From: Gammaproteobacteria bacterium
GTDB lineage: Bacteria > Pseudomonadota > Gammaproteobacteria > Steroidobacterales > Steroidobacteraceae
NCBI GenBank assembly: GCA_030040715.1
Contig: JASHTF010000088.1
Coordinates: 1 to 47,831, forward strand
Length of the DNA: 47,831 bases
Direction of reading: 5' to 3'
Both the position numbers and the translations under genes were made by a program. This document shows positions 36,864 to 46,949 of this stretch, one piece after another. Each line of letters begins with the position of its first letter. The first letter of the stretch is position 1. The notes under the pieces are model-generated. The model saw only the letters and a list, made by a program, of their open reading frames with translations. It was not told the origin of the DNA and did not search any database.

Positions 36864-38615
36864 ATGAAACACCTATCAACGTCCTGCTTTCTACTGACGT
36901 TCGGTCTGCTGTGCATCACGCAGGTGCAGGCGCAGGCCGTCAGCATCAGCTTCCCTGCTGCGCGCTCGAACAAGGCGTTGGATGGACGACTGCTGTTTCT
37001 GGTCTCGGACGCTCCGAACGCGATGACTGACCCCAAGGCCGAGCCGCGCCTGCAAATCAATGACACGCCGAGAACGCAAATGGTGTTCGGCGTCACCGTC
37101 GACGGCTGGCAACCGGGCCAGCCGCTGTCGATCGGGGATGAGGCGGCGGGTTATCCGCGCCGCCATCTGAAGGACATACCTCCAGGCGACTACACCGTAC
37201 AGGCGGTGCTGAACGTCTACGAGACGTTCCATCGTGCCGATGGCAAGACGGTCAAGCTGGCGCCGGATCGCGGCGAAGGCCAGAACTGGAGCCGCGCGCC
37301 CGGCAATCTGCTGTCCAAGCCGAGGCACGCCCGCTTCGGGCCTGGCGCACCGGCCATCGTGCTGTCGCTCGATCAGGTCATCCCCCCGATCGAAGCGCCG
37401 GCCGATACGAAGTATGTTCGTCACATCCGCATTCAATCGGCACTGCTGAGCAAGTTCTGGGGACGACCGATGTATCTGTCGGCGATCGTGCTGGTACCCG
37501 AAGGCTTCGATACGCATCCGCACGCGCACTACCCGCTGATCATTTCGCATGATCACTACGTCGCCGATCTCGACAGCGACTTTCGTACCACACCGCCCGA
37601 TCCCAACCTCAAACCCGATTACTCAGAGCGCTTTCACCTCGCGGGCTACAATCGCATCATCCAGCAGGAAGCCTACAAGAACTATCAATCCTGGATTGCG
37701 CCCAACAGAGCGCGCTTTCTGATCGTAAAGCTTCAGCACGCCAACCCATTCTACGATGATTCGTACGCGGTCAATTCGGCCAACGTCGGCCCCTACGGCG
37801 ATGCGCTCGAGACCGAGCTGATTCCCGCGATCGAAAAGCGGTTTCGGGCCATTGGCCAGGGCTGGGCGCGCTTCGTTTACGGCGGCTCGACCGGCGGCTG
37901 GGAATCCCTCGCCGTGCAGCTGTTCTATCCCGAGCATTACAACGGCGCGTTCGTCGCTTGCCCTGATCCCGTCGACTTTCACGCCTACATGACCGCCGAC
38001 CTGTACTCGCAGGACGACATCTTCTACCTCGAAGGTGCCAACAAAAGAATCGAGCAGCCCGCAATGCGCGACTATCTCGGCCATACGCTGCTGAGCATGC
38101 GCGACAACATCGCCTACGAGGCCGCGCTCGGCGATCATGGTCGCTCCGGCGAGCAGTTCGACATCTGGCAGGCGGTGTACTCACCGGTAGGGGCGGACGG
38201 CTACCCGCGACCGATCTTCGACAAGCAGACCGGCAAGATCGATCACCAGACTGCCGAGTACTGGCGCGAGCACTACGATCTGGACGCCAAGCTGCAACGC
38301 GAGTGGCCCACCCTCGGCCCCAAAGTGCAGGGTAAGCTGCACATCTACGTCGGCTCAGACGACACCTACTTCCTGAACGACGCGGTCTATCTCATGGAGG
38401 ATTTTCTCAAGCAGACCGGTACGCCCGGGCACGGTGTACCGTACCAGGGCGAGGTCACTTACGGCCCCCGGGCCGAGCACTGCTGGAACGGTGATCCCGA
38501 CAAACCGAACTGGTACACGCGGTTGCATTACGATCAGATGTACGTGTCGCAGATACTTGAGCGCATCAAGAAGACCGCGCCTGCTGGGGCCGACCTCTCC
38601 AGTTGGCGCTACTGA
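36864..38615 (+). CDS. secreted alpha/beta-hydrolase fold esterase-like protein
   Basis: MKHLSTSCFLLTFGLLCITQVQAQA signal leader; FVYGGSTGGWESLAVQLFYPEHYNGAFVACP nucleophile region. Confidence 0.83.
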   Translation: MKHLSTSCFLLTFGLLCITQVQAQAVSISFPAARSNKALDGRLLFLVSDAPNAMTDPKAEPRLQINDTPRTQMVFGVTVDGWQPGQPLSIGDEAAGYPRRHLKDIPPGDYTVQAVLNVYETFHRADGKTVKLAPDRGEGQNWSRAPGNLLSKPRHARFGPGAPAIVLSLDQVIPPIEAPADTKYVRHIRIQSALLSKFWGRPMYLSAIVLVPEGFDTHPHAHYPLIISHDHYVADLDSDFRTTPPDPNLKPDYSERFHLAGYNRIIQQEAYKNYQSWIAPNRARFLIVKLQHANPFYDDSYAVNSANVGPYGDALETELIPAIEKRFRAIGQGWARFVYGGSTGGWESLAVQLFYPEHYNGAFVACPDPVDFHAYMTADLYSQDDIFYLEGANKRIEQPAMRDYLGHTLLSMRDNIAYEAALGDHGRSGEQFDIWQAVYSPVGADGYPRPIFDKQTGKIDHQTAEYWREHYDLDAKLQREWPTLGPKVQGKLHIYVGSDDTYFLNDAVYLMEDFLKQTGTPGHGVPYQGEVTYGPRAEHCWNGDPDKPNWYTRLHYDQMYVSQILERIKKTAPAGADLSSWRY

Positions 38616-38839
38616 TCGGCTGGTGGACTGCCCGCGGTCGCACGGCGGTAAGGTCGTGCTCAACACCATGGGTGACGCTCGCCCAGTGGCAGAACGGACG
38701 CGCGCAGGCCTAGCTCACGCTGCCGTACTGCTGCCTCATGCCGGAATGATTTGACTGCAATAGCTGCCCTATATACCTTCGGGCTTCAGGCATACAGCGC
38801 GCCGTAACTGACAGGCTTGGCGCGCAGCCAGGAGTAGAG

Positions 38840-40075
38840 ATGCGCTCAGCAACTGCTCACAACTCCCGACGCGCGTTCCTCATGAACGCGGGCGCGGCTG
38901 GAGCCGCGGCTCTGACGGGCGTGACGCGTGCATTGGCGGATCCCGCACAGTACGTCGATCTTGGGTTTGCGAACGGACGCCGCCGCCTGGTCACCGATTT
39001 TCCCCAGAAGGGAACCATGCTGCTCTTGCGGACTCGCCCTCCTCTGCTCGAGACGCCGTTCGACGCTTTTGATCGCAACGTATTCACACCAAATTCCAAC
39101 TTTTACGTACGCTGGCATCTTGCCAACATCCCGACGTCGATCGATCCGTCAGAGTTCCGCCTGATGGTACATGGACACGTACGAAAGGCGATTTCCCTGT
39201 CACTCAACGATCTCGTTAATGGGTTTCCGTCAATCCAGATTGCCGCGGTTAATCAGTGCTCGGGCAACTCCCGCGGCTACTTCGCTCCCCGAGTCGCTGG
39301 CGGCGAGTGGGGGAACGGAGCGATGGGGAACGCGATCTGGCGCGGTGTCCGATTAAGCGATGTGCTCGCGCGTGCCGCAGTGATGCCGGGTGCTCTGCAG
39401 GTACGTTTCAGAGGACTTGATGCGGGAGCACTTCCTCAGACCCCGCTCTTCATGAAGTCACTCGCTCTCGATCATGCATCGGACGGGGAAGTCATGATCG
39501 CTTACGAGATGAATGGACAACCTCTGCCGCTTCTGAACGGCTTTCCGATCAGGCTGGTCGTGCCGGGCTGGTACGCCACGTATTGGATCAAGATGCTCAG
39601 CGACATTGAGGTTCTGGATCATGCTGACGATAATTTTTGGATGAGCAAGGCCTATCTGATTCCTAACACCAGCGGCACCAATATGACTCCTGGTCAGAAG
39701 GACGTTGCCATGGTTCCGATCAACCGGATGGTACCCCGCTCATTCATTACGAACCCCAGGGACGGAACTACGGTTCAGAGAGGCGCGCCCTTGCAGGTTC
39801 GGGGCATCGCCTTCGGCGGCGACACCGGGATTGCCAGGGTACTGCTATCCATCGATGACGGGCGTACCTGGGAGGAGACCAGGCTTGGAGCTAATCACGG
39901 CAAATATAGCTTCCGTTTATGGGAAATGACCACGCGCTTCGCCGCGCGTGGCTCGCGGGCGTTGATGTGCAGGGCGGTCAATTCTTCCGGCCTGGCTCAA
40001 CCAACTATTCCCAATTGGAATCCAGGCGGTTTCATGCGCAATGTGGTGGAATCAGTTCCTGTCCGGGTCGTGTAA
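38840..40075 (+). CDS. Tat-exported sulfite oxidase-family molybdopterin oxidoreductase (SorA-like)
   Basis: NSRRAFLMNAGAAGAAALTG Tat leader; AAVNQCSGNSRGYF, GNAIWRGVRLSDVL, LNGFPIRLVVPGWYATYWIKMLSDI. Confidence 0.9.
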   Translation: MRSATAHNSRRAFLMNAGAAGAAALTGVTRALADPAQYVDLGFANGRRRLVTDFPQKGTMLLLRTRPPLLETPFDAFDRNVFTPNSNFYVRWHLANIPTSIDPSEFRLMVHGHVRKAISLSLNDLVNGFPSIQIAAVNQCSGNSRGYFAPRVAGGEWGNGAMGNAIWRGVRLSDVLARAAVMPGALQVRFRGLDAGALPQTPLFMKSLALDHASDGEVMIAYEMNGQPLPLLNGFPIRLVVPGWYATYWIKMLSDIEVLDHADDNFWMSKAYLIPNTSGTNMTPGQKDVAMVPINRMVPRSFITNPRDGTTVQRGAPLQVRGIAFGGDTGIARVLLSIDDGRTWEETRLGANHGKYSFRLWEMTTRFAARGSRALMCRAVNSSGLAQPTIPNWNPGGFMRNVVESVPVRVV

Positions 40076-40111
40076 CTCAAAGTGGGGCGCTTAGTGCCAT
40101 CGGCGGCCATC

Positions 40112-40498
40112 ATGTCGCATTTGCTTCCAAGAGCGTCGGTAGCGCTGGTGTCGGTATTGATCTTCGCGGCGGGTACTTCCTTGCTGTCAGCACAGACTGA
40201 ACAGAAGTCGAATCCGCGGCAGTCAATGCCAGCACTCAACTGGACGCCAATCAGCGTGACTCTGCCCGCAAGCACTTCGGTGTTCACCGGAGGCGATGGT
40301 GCAGGCGTCGCCAACTCGCAGTGTCTGATCTGCCACTCTGCTGCGATGATCCTCACACAGCCGAAGATGACACGCGAACAGTGGCGAGCTGAGATAGAAA
40401 AGATGCGTAACGCATACGGTGCGCCGCTTCCCGCTGATCAAGTTGATCGGCTGGCTGCGTATCTGTCTTCGTTAGACCAGGGTATCAGCGGCAGCTAG
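40112..40498 (+). CDS. monoheme c-type cytochrome subunit (SorB-like)
   Basis: Signal leader MSHLLPRASVALVSVLIFAAGTSLLSA; heme motif CLICH; directly downstream of the SorA-like gene. Confidence 0.87.
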   Translation: MSHLLPRASVALVSVLIFAAGTSLLSAQTEQKSNPRQSMPALNWTPISVTLPASTSVFTGGDGAGVANSQCLICHSAAMILTQPKMTREQWRAEIEKMRNAYGAPLPADQVDRLAAYLSSLDQGISGS

Positions 40499-40552
40499 CA
40501 AGCGAACGCGGCCCCGTAGCTGTAAAAACTTCCTCATGACCTCGCCCCGTGT

Positions 40553-41053
40553 TCAGGACGGAGCCTTGCCTTCAGGCACCGCCTTGATTGGAGTCCCCTT
40601 GGTGTAGTCGATGATGCGATTAGCCTCGCCGGCGGGAGCCCAGATCAGCAGCACTTTGGCGTCCGCGCCCTTTGGCACGATATGACGCACGTGGTCGCCC
40701 GGTCTCACGACTCCGACCATGCCCGGCTTGAGAAGATAGTAATGACCGTTGACTTCGTGACCCCACGTTCCGGAGAGGACGTAGATAATCTCCAAAGAGT
40801 GGTGAGTGTGGCTCGGAACGGTGGTGCCGGCGGGGAGCGTCAATTCGGCTAGCTCAAGCTCGCTGCCGCCGAGGTTAGATTTGTCCAGGAGGATCCTCCA
40901 GATCTCACCGGGTAACCGTACATCTACGACGCCGGCGGTCGCGTACGAGTATCCGATGGCCTCGTCGCGGCCCGAGTGATTATCGGCGGCTAACCCCGTG
41001 CTCGCTATCACGAGCACACACGGAATCAATAGACCTCGCAAGCTTCTTTTCAT
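40553..41053 (-). CDS. exported cupin-domain protein
   Basis: Leader MKRSLRGLLIPCVLVIASTGLAA; cupin LPAGTTVPSHTHHSLEIIYVLSGTWGHEVNG. Confidence 0.87.
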   Translation of the reverse strand: MKRSLRGLLIPCVLVIASTGLAADNHSGRDEAIGYSYATAGVVDVRLPGEIWRILLDKSNLGGSELELAELTLPAGTTVPSHTHHSLEIIYVLSGTWGHEVNGHYYLLKPGMVGVVRPGDHVRHIVPKGADAKVLLIWAPAGEANRIIDYTKGTPIKAVPEGKAPS

Positions 41054-41161
41054 ACCAGATGCCCTCTTTCCAGCCCATCGATTTACTTAATAAACGGCAA
41101 ACCCCCAGCCGCGTGGCAAGCTGTCGGCTACTCCTCGTCCGCGTCCCGGGCGCACCCAGAC

Positions 41162-42223
41162 CTACTGGTCCGCGTTGCAACGCAGGCGGTAGAGCGCACC
41201 CACGACGCTCGGCGCGTACCGGCCCGGACTGAATGCATTAGCAAGGCTAGCCTTGGCTCGCCACCCCGTACAGTGGCCTGGGGCAACCACTTGGGGCTCT
41301 ACACGCGTCTTGAGGTCATGGACCGTCGCCTCAATGCGAGATTCCATTGCCTTGCCGGCGAGGTGATAACCGCCAAGCACGACGTCAATCTTGGAACCCG
41401 AAAAGTGCTTCTTGGCACTCAGACAGGTGTTGACGATGCCCGCATGTGAGCAGGCCGAAAACACAGTGACGCCCCTGTCTCGCACGTGGACCGCAACGAA
41501 ACGCTCATCCATGATCAAGGGATCTGGCTCGCCCTGCCCGCCACGAAACGTATGGTGACCGACGAGGCCAGTCTCGTAGTCGGTTACGCGATCGATGACC
41601 CCGCTGCCGAAGAAGAAGCCGGCGCACATCGGATGCGGGTAAGCATTGGTGGCGACTTCGGCGCCGGCTTTCGCGAGCGCGTCCAAGGTCGGTTCCGGAG
41701 GGAGCATGATCATCAACCCGCTCGGCAGTAGAATCCCGCGCTGGTCCGGCCGATTTGGGTGTAAATCGACACGCGGCCGTGCCAATCCCGCCGCGGCCCG
41801 CGCGGCGCTGACCGCGGCGATCACCTCGGGAAACCCACCGCTGTGGTCAAAATGCCAGTGTGATAGAAAGACATGTTCGATCGCCGCAAGATCGACCCCT
41901 AAGCGGCGGGCATTGTCGAGCCAGAGACCGGGATAGGGCCCGACATCGAATAACATGCTGTGTTGCTCGCTCCCTTTGCGCCCCGTGATCAATACTGAGA
42001 GACCGTGACAAGCGCAGCAGAGCTGGTCAAACACTGTCTTGCACTCGTGTCCCTGATAGGTGCGACTGGTAGGAGTCCGCGCACAGAGGTGCACGACCTC
42101 CGGAACCTGCGGAGCTCCGACGTCGACGCTCGACAGCGTGTCAGTCTCGTTGTCGACGACAACGAGGATATCCAGTTCGTCGAGCGATAATACGCCGGAG
42201 GGAAGCAAATCGAGTGCACTCAT
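41162..42223 (-). CDS. MBL-fold metallo-hydrolase
   Basis: EHVFLSHWHFDHSGGFPEV, FSACSHAGIVNT, DVVLGGYHL, VAPGHCTGW. Confidence 0.9.
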   Translation of the reverse strand: MSALDLLPSGVLSLDELDILVVVDNETDTLSSVDVGAPQVPEVVHLCARTPTSRTYQGHECKTVFDQLCCACHGLSVLITGRKGSEQHSMLFDVGPYPGLWLDNARRLGVDLAAIEHVFLSHWHFDHSGGFPEVIAAVSAARAAAGLARPRVDLHPNRPDQRGILLPSGLMIMLPPEPTLDALAKAGAEVATNAYPHPMCAGFFFGSGVIDRVTDYETGLVGHHTFRGGQGEPDPLIMDERFVAVHVRDRGVTVFSACSHAGIVNTCLSAKKHFSGSKIDVVLGGYHLAGKAMESRIEATVHDLKTRVEPQVVAPGHCTGWRAKASLANAFSPGRYAPSVVGALYRLRCNADQ

Positions 42224-42424
42224 GCTTGCCCCATCAGAACCTATATGCGCTCAAGCCGGAGTAATACTGCTCTCAGAGTTAAGGGTCCGCAAAGATTGCG
42301 CGCGAGCCCTGTGGAATCGTACGATGCGCTACGGCCGTCGACGGCAGCTGCACCACCGGCGTGCCACTTCGCTAACTGCAGACCTCACGTACCGAGCCGG
42401 TACCTATACACAACGGTCACTACC

Positions 42425-44482
42425 GTGCACGCGAAACACCCGTTGACCCTTACCGTCGTCCTCATGACCTGTCTTGCGCCGCTTGGCGCACACGCGCGGC
42501 GCGCGCTGACTCCCGAGGACTGGTACCGCTTTCAGGCGGTGTCGGATCTGAGGATCGCGCCTGATGGGGGGACGGTTGCGTACCTCGTGACGAGCTACGA
42601 CCAGGCATCCGATGAGAGCCGTGCAGCGCTCTGGACCGCCGACTGGAGCGGCCGGCGCAGCGAGCAGCTCACGCGCGGGGAGAGCGTGAGTGACCCGCGC
42701 TTCAGTCCCGATGGACGCTACCTCAGCTTTCTGTCCGCACGGCCCGCGGGCGCCAAGACCCAGGTGTGGCTGCTCGACCGCAAAGGCGGCAAGCCGCGGC
42801 AGCTGACCCATGTGAGTGGTGATATCACCAGCTACGAGTGGTCGCCCGATGGCGCCCAGATGGTGCTGGTCATGCACGGCCTCGAACCAGGCACCGGCGA
42901 AGCCGCGGCCGCAAGAGTCGATCGGGCGCGCAAAGAGGATCAGGCGGGCACGGCACCCAAGCCGCTGGTCATGGACGCCCTACAGTTCAAGCGGGATGAA
43001 GAGGGCTATCTCACAGCCGATTCGCGTCCGCACCTCTACCTCCTCGATGTGCGCAGCGGCACCGTGGTGGCGCTCACGACCGATCCGCAGCGCGCGGATT
43101 CAAAGCCGCAGTTTTCGCCCGACGGCCGACAGATTGCCTATGTGAGTCAGCTCGTGGGCAGCAGCGGCCCGCGGGAAGTCGGGATCGACGAGTTGTATCT
43201 GCTTGCCCCCACGGCGGGTGCCAGGCCGCGCCGTCTGCTCAAGACCTGGAGCCCGAATAACCAGCGCCTGGAGTGGAGTGCCGATGGGCGCGAGATCGCT
43301 TTCCTCATCGGTGATGAGCCGAGATACTTCGCCTACATCATGGACCGTCTCGCGGTGGTGGACGTGGCCTCGGGTCGCGTGCGCGATCTGACCGGAAAGC
43401 TCGATCGCGCGGTCGTCTCCCCTACTTTCAGCTCCGACGGACGGACCATCCAGTTCGCGATCGAGGACGATGGTTTTCAGTACCCGGCACAGGTGGCGCT
43501 CGAGAGCGGGGCGATCACCCCGCTGGGTGGCTCCATGGTGGTCACGGAGCTCGCGAGTGCCGCCGGGCACACGGCGGTGCTGGCGACGAACGATCGGTCT
43601 GCGGTCGAGGTGAATGCGCTCGAGGCGGGCAAGCTTCGGCCGCTGAGTACGCACAATCGCACGCTTCTCGATGAGCTCGCCCTCGGCTCGGTCGAGGATA
43701 TCGCTTTCACGAGTCGTGACGGAACGCCGATTCATGGCCAGATCGTGAAGCCGCCGGACTATGCCATCGGCCATCGCTACCCGACCATTCTGTGGATCCA
43801 TGGCGGGCCAAACGGTCAGGATCAGCACGAGCTGGTGCTCGAAGGCTATGGACCGCCGCTCGAGCGGCAGCTGTTTGCCACGCACGGCTACGTAGTGCTC
43901 GCGGTCAACTATCGCGGCAGCACCGGCCGAGGCGCAGCCTTTGCGCGCAGTATCCTCGCCGACTGGGGCGACAAGGAGGTCCAGGATCTGCTGGCTGGCG
44001 TTGATTACGCCATCGCCAAGGGCATCGCCGACCCGGCACGCCTTGGCATTGGCGGCTGGAGCTATGGCGGACTACTAACCGACTACACCATCGCGAGCGA
44101 TGCGCGCTTCCGTACCGCGATCAGCGGCGCGGGCAGCGGCAATCAGCTCACCACCTACGGCAGCGATGAGTACGTCATACAGTACAACGCGGAGCTCGGA
44201 CCGCCGTGGCGCAACACGGCGCTATGGATGCAGGTTTCCTACCCCTTCTTCCACGCGGACCGCATCCGCACGCCCACACTCTTCCTGGGCGGAGACAAGG
44301 ATTTCAACGTCCCAATCGCCGGCGGTGAGCAGATGTACCAGGCGCTGCGAGTGCTCGGCATTCCAACCGAGCTCATCGTGTATCCCGGCGAATACCACGT
44401 GTTCACGCGTCCGAGCTTCCTCGTCGACCGTTGGAAACGCTACCTCGGGTGGATTAACCGCTACCTCGGCAGCGAACCCTGA
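42425..44482 (+). CDS. S9 family peptidase (prolyl oligopeptidase/DPP-like) with beta-propeller domain, secreted
   Basis: Leader VHAKHPLTLTVVLMTCLAPLGAHA; repeated FSPDGR blades; LGIGGWSYGGLLTDY nucleophile; PGEYHVF histidine. Confidence 0.94.
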   Translation: MHAKHPLTLTVVLMTCLAPLGAHARRALTPEDWYRFQAVSDLRIAPDGGTVAYLVTSYDQASDESRAALWTADWSGRRSEQLTRGESVSDPRFSPDGRYLSFLSARPAGAKTQVWLLDRKGGKPRQLTHVSGDITSYEWSPDGAQMVLVMHGLEPGTGEAAAARVDRARKEDQAGTAPKPLVMDALQFKRDEEGYLTADSRPHLYLLDVRSGTVVALTTDPQRADSKPQFSPDGRQIAYVSQLVGSSGPREVGIDELYLLAPTAGARPRRLLKTWSPNNQRLEWSADGREIAFLIGDEPRYFAYIMDRLAVVDVASGRVRDLTGKLDRAVVSPTFSSDGRTIQFAIEDDGFQYPAQVALESGAITPLGGSMVVTELASAAGHTAVLATNDRSAVEVNALEAGKLRPLSTHNRTLLDELALGSVEDIAFTSRDGTPIHGQIVKPPDYAIGHRYPTILWIHGGPNGQDQHELVLEGYGPPLERQLFATHGYVVLAVNYRGSTGRGAAFARSILADWGDKEVQDLLAGVDYAIAKGIADPARLGIGGWSYGGLLTDYTIASDARFRTAISGAGSGNQLTTYGSDEYVIQYNAELGPPWRNTALWMQVSYPFFHADRIRTPTLFLGGDKDFNVPIAGGEQMYQALRVLGIPTELIVYPGEYHVFTRPSFLVDRWKRYLGWINRYLGSEP

Positions 44483-44808
44483 GCGCGCTACCCGCCGGTA
44501 TGAGACCTCTATCGCCCAACCTCAACCTCCGCAACGATAAAGGTGGTCGCGGACGATAACGACGACGGGAAATCGAATAACTCGGCACCAGAGGCCATTA
44601 CTTCTCGTGCTCCGGTTGCCACATCGATCCGGATCGCTCGCGGTTGCAGCGGCCGCGCCGCGTTTATCGCGCCTCAGCGCTCGGGCGGCGCTGCTTTCTG
44701 TAACTGCGGAGGCTGGACCGGCCACTAGAGCGCTTGCCTCACGACGATCGTAGTAGACTGTCCTCGCATGGACCATATTCTTACCCCATCAGTCGGAAGC
44801 TCCATCCA

Positions 44809-46554
44809 ATGACCCATAAACTACTGAACCTCGTCTCGGGCATGGTCCTCATGAGCGCGGTTTGCGGCGTCGCGACTGCATCGACACAGGAGGCGGGTCC
44901 ACCCGATCTGATCCTGGCGCATGGCACCGTGCTCACCGTCGATTCGCGCGACTCGACGGCTCAGGCGGTTGCAATTCGTGATGGCAAGATCCTTGCGGTC
45001 GGCACGGACGCAGAGATTCTGGCGATGAGAGGTCCTCGAACTCGACTTATCGATCTGCACGGACACACGGCGACACCCGGGTTGATCGACTCGCACGCAC
45101 ACGTAGCTGAGAGCGGACTCGGTCTGGTCATTTCTTTGCAGCTCAGCGATGCCACCAGCGTGACCGAAATCCTCCGCCGGGTGCACGAGCGCGCCGCACA
45201 GCTCAAACCCGGAGACTGGATCCAGGGCGAGGGTTGGGATGAGGGCAAGCTCGCCGAGCATCGCTACGTGTATGCGGCCGATCTGGATACCGCGGCACCC
45301 AATAATCCAGTCTGGCTCGAGCAGACCACGGGGCATTACGGCGTTGCCAACAGCTACGCCCTGCGCCTCGCCAAGGTGACCGCGGATACGCCGAATCCGG
45401 CGGCCGGTACCATCGACCATGACCGCAATGGAGCTCCGTCCGGCGTGCTGAAAGAGAGCGCCACGGACCTGGTGACGAACCTGATCCCGGCGCCAACAAT
45501 GGAGCAGCGCAGACAGGGCCTGCTGAAGATGATCGACCTGCTGCACCGGGAAGGAATGACGGCCTACAAGGACCCCGACGACACCCAACCGGACTGGGAC
45601 ACATACCGTGCGCTGCTGGACGCCGGACAGCTTACCGTGCACGTGTGCATGCTGTGGCACGCCGGTTCGACGGTAGAATCGGCGAAGGCGGTCATCAAAA
45701 CTATAGAGGCCTTACCTCGACCCCCGCAATCGCTCGGCGACGGGCGGCTACTGTCCTGCGGCGCCAAGATTTATATGGACGGCAGCGGTGGCGGACGCAC
45801 TGCATGGATGTATCAGGAATGGAACAAGAATAGGGTCGATGTCGATCACGGCAACTACGGCTACCCGGCAGAAGACCCCCAGGTCTATCGGCAGATGGTG
45901 CGGCTGCTGCACCAGGAGGGCATCCACGTAGGAACTCACGCGATCGGTGACCGAGCAATCGATTGGGTCGTCGACACTTACGCTGAGGTACTGCGTGAGA
46001 AGCCCACACACGGGCTTCGGCACGCGATCATCCATGCCAATCTGCCGAGCGAGCATGCCATCGAAGTGATGGCCATGCTGCAGAAGCAATACGATGCCGG
46101 CTATCCCGAGATGCAGCCGCCCTTCATGTGGTGGATCGGTGACCTCTATGCCGGCAATCTCGGTCCGGTGCGCGCCCCGCACTTGGAGCCACTCAAAACC
46201 CTGCTGGCGCGCGGGGTGCAATGGACCGGTGGTTCGGATTTCAACGTGACGCCGATCGCTGCCCGTTACGGGCTTTGGGCGGCGGAGGAGCGGCAGACCC
46301 TGAAGGGTACCTACGGCCAGCATCCCTTCGGTACCGCAGAGGACGTTGATCCGCACGCGGCGCTGCGCGCGTACACGGCGGCGGCCGCGCGGCAATTGTT
46401 CCTCGAGAAGAGAATCGGTTCGCTCGAGCCCGGCAAGGAAGCCGATATCGCGGTCTGGGATCAGAATATCTATTCGGTACCCGGCTCGCAGCTGGAGCAC
46501 CTGAAATGCGAGATGACGTTGTTTCACGGCAAGGTGGTCTATCAGGCTGACTGA
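44809..46554 (+). CDS. exported amidohydrolase family protein (YtcJ-like)
   Basis: Signal leader; ILAHGTVLTVDSRDSTAQAVAIRDGKILAVG, TPGLIDSHAHV, GTHAIGDRAIDWVVD, GSLEPGKEADIAVWD. Confidence 0.93.
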   Translation: MTHKLLNLVSGMVLMSAVCGVATASTQEAGPPDLILAHGTVLTVDSRDSTAQAVAIRDGKILAVGTDAEILAMRGPRTRLIDLHGHTATPGLIDSHAHVAESGLGLVISLQLSDATSVTEILRRVHERAAQLKPGDWIQGEGWDEGKLAEHRYVYAADLDTAAPNNPVWLEQTTGHYGVANSYALRLAKVTADTPNPAAGTIDHDRNGAPSGVLKESATDLVTNLIPAPTMEQRRQGLLKMIDLLHREGMTAYKDPDDTQPDWDTYRALLDAGQLTVHVCMLWHAGSTVESAKAVIKTIEALPRPPQSLGDGRLLSCGAKIYMDGSGGGRTAWMYQEWNKNRVDVDHGNYGYPAEDPQVYRQMVRLLHQEGIHVGTHAIGDRAIDWVVDTYAEVLREKPTHGLRHAIIHANLPSEHAIEVMAMLQKQYDAGYPEMQPPFMWWIGDLYAGNLGPVRAPHLEPLKTLLARGVQWTGGSDFNVTPIAARYGLWAAEERQTLKGTYGQHPFGTAEDVDPHAALRAYTAAAARQLFLEKRIGSLEPGKEADIAVWDQNIYSVPGSQLEHLKCEMTLFHGKVVYQAD

Positions 46555-46610
46555 CGCACACATCGGGCGCGCTGCCGTTTGGACGCAAAACGCAGCCGTT
46601 GGGGGTAAAC

Positions 46611-46715
46611 CTATCTGACCGTCACCGCCAGGCGATCGCATCCCTCGTTCGTGCGCCGATAGTCGAATGAGCTTGCGGCACGATGCACGAGCAGTAGGCC
46701 GTGCTGGCCGACGGC
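46611..46715 (-). pseudogene. possible C-terminal remnant of an RsbW-like anti-sigma ATPase
   Basis: Minus-strand VGQHGLLLVHRAASSFDYRRTNEGCDRLAVTVR* resembles the GxGLxLVxR...DYRR...NRLxxxxR tail of RsbW/HATPase_c proteins; rest of domain not found upstream. Confidence 0.42.
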
Positions 46716-46949
46716 TGTGCGAGCACCTCGCTGCCACGGTTTTACACTAGCGTGCAGGCCCCCGCACCCCCGACCTCCAACAGTCGTGCACCCGAGCATC
46801 GGCATCCTGCGCGCCGAGCATTGAGCTTGGGCGCTCGCGCCCTTATCGCACTGCGGTCGGCCGAGGAACGGTGTAGAAAACACCGGTTATGCCCCATACT
46901 TGGCTGTCGAGCAACCCTCGGCTCCTCTTCAGCCAATGAAAGTTAGCGC

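Noticed and set aside
3871-42223. ComB-like and dihydropterin-synthase-like MBL families as evidence of methanogen cofactor pathways
   Set aside because: Both are broad families with bacterial members; names reflect characterised archaeal proteins. The genes are far apart and no other pathway genes are seen.
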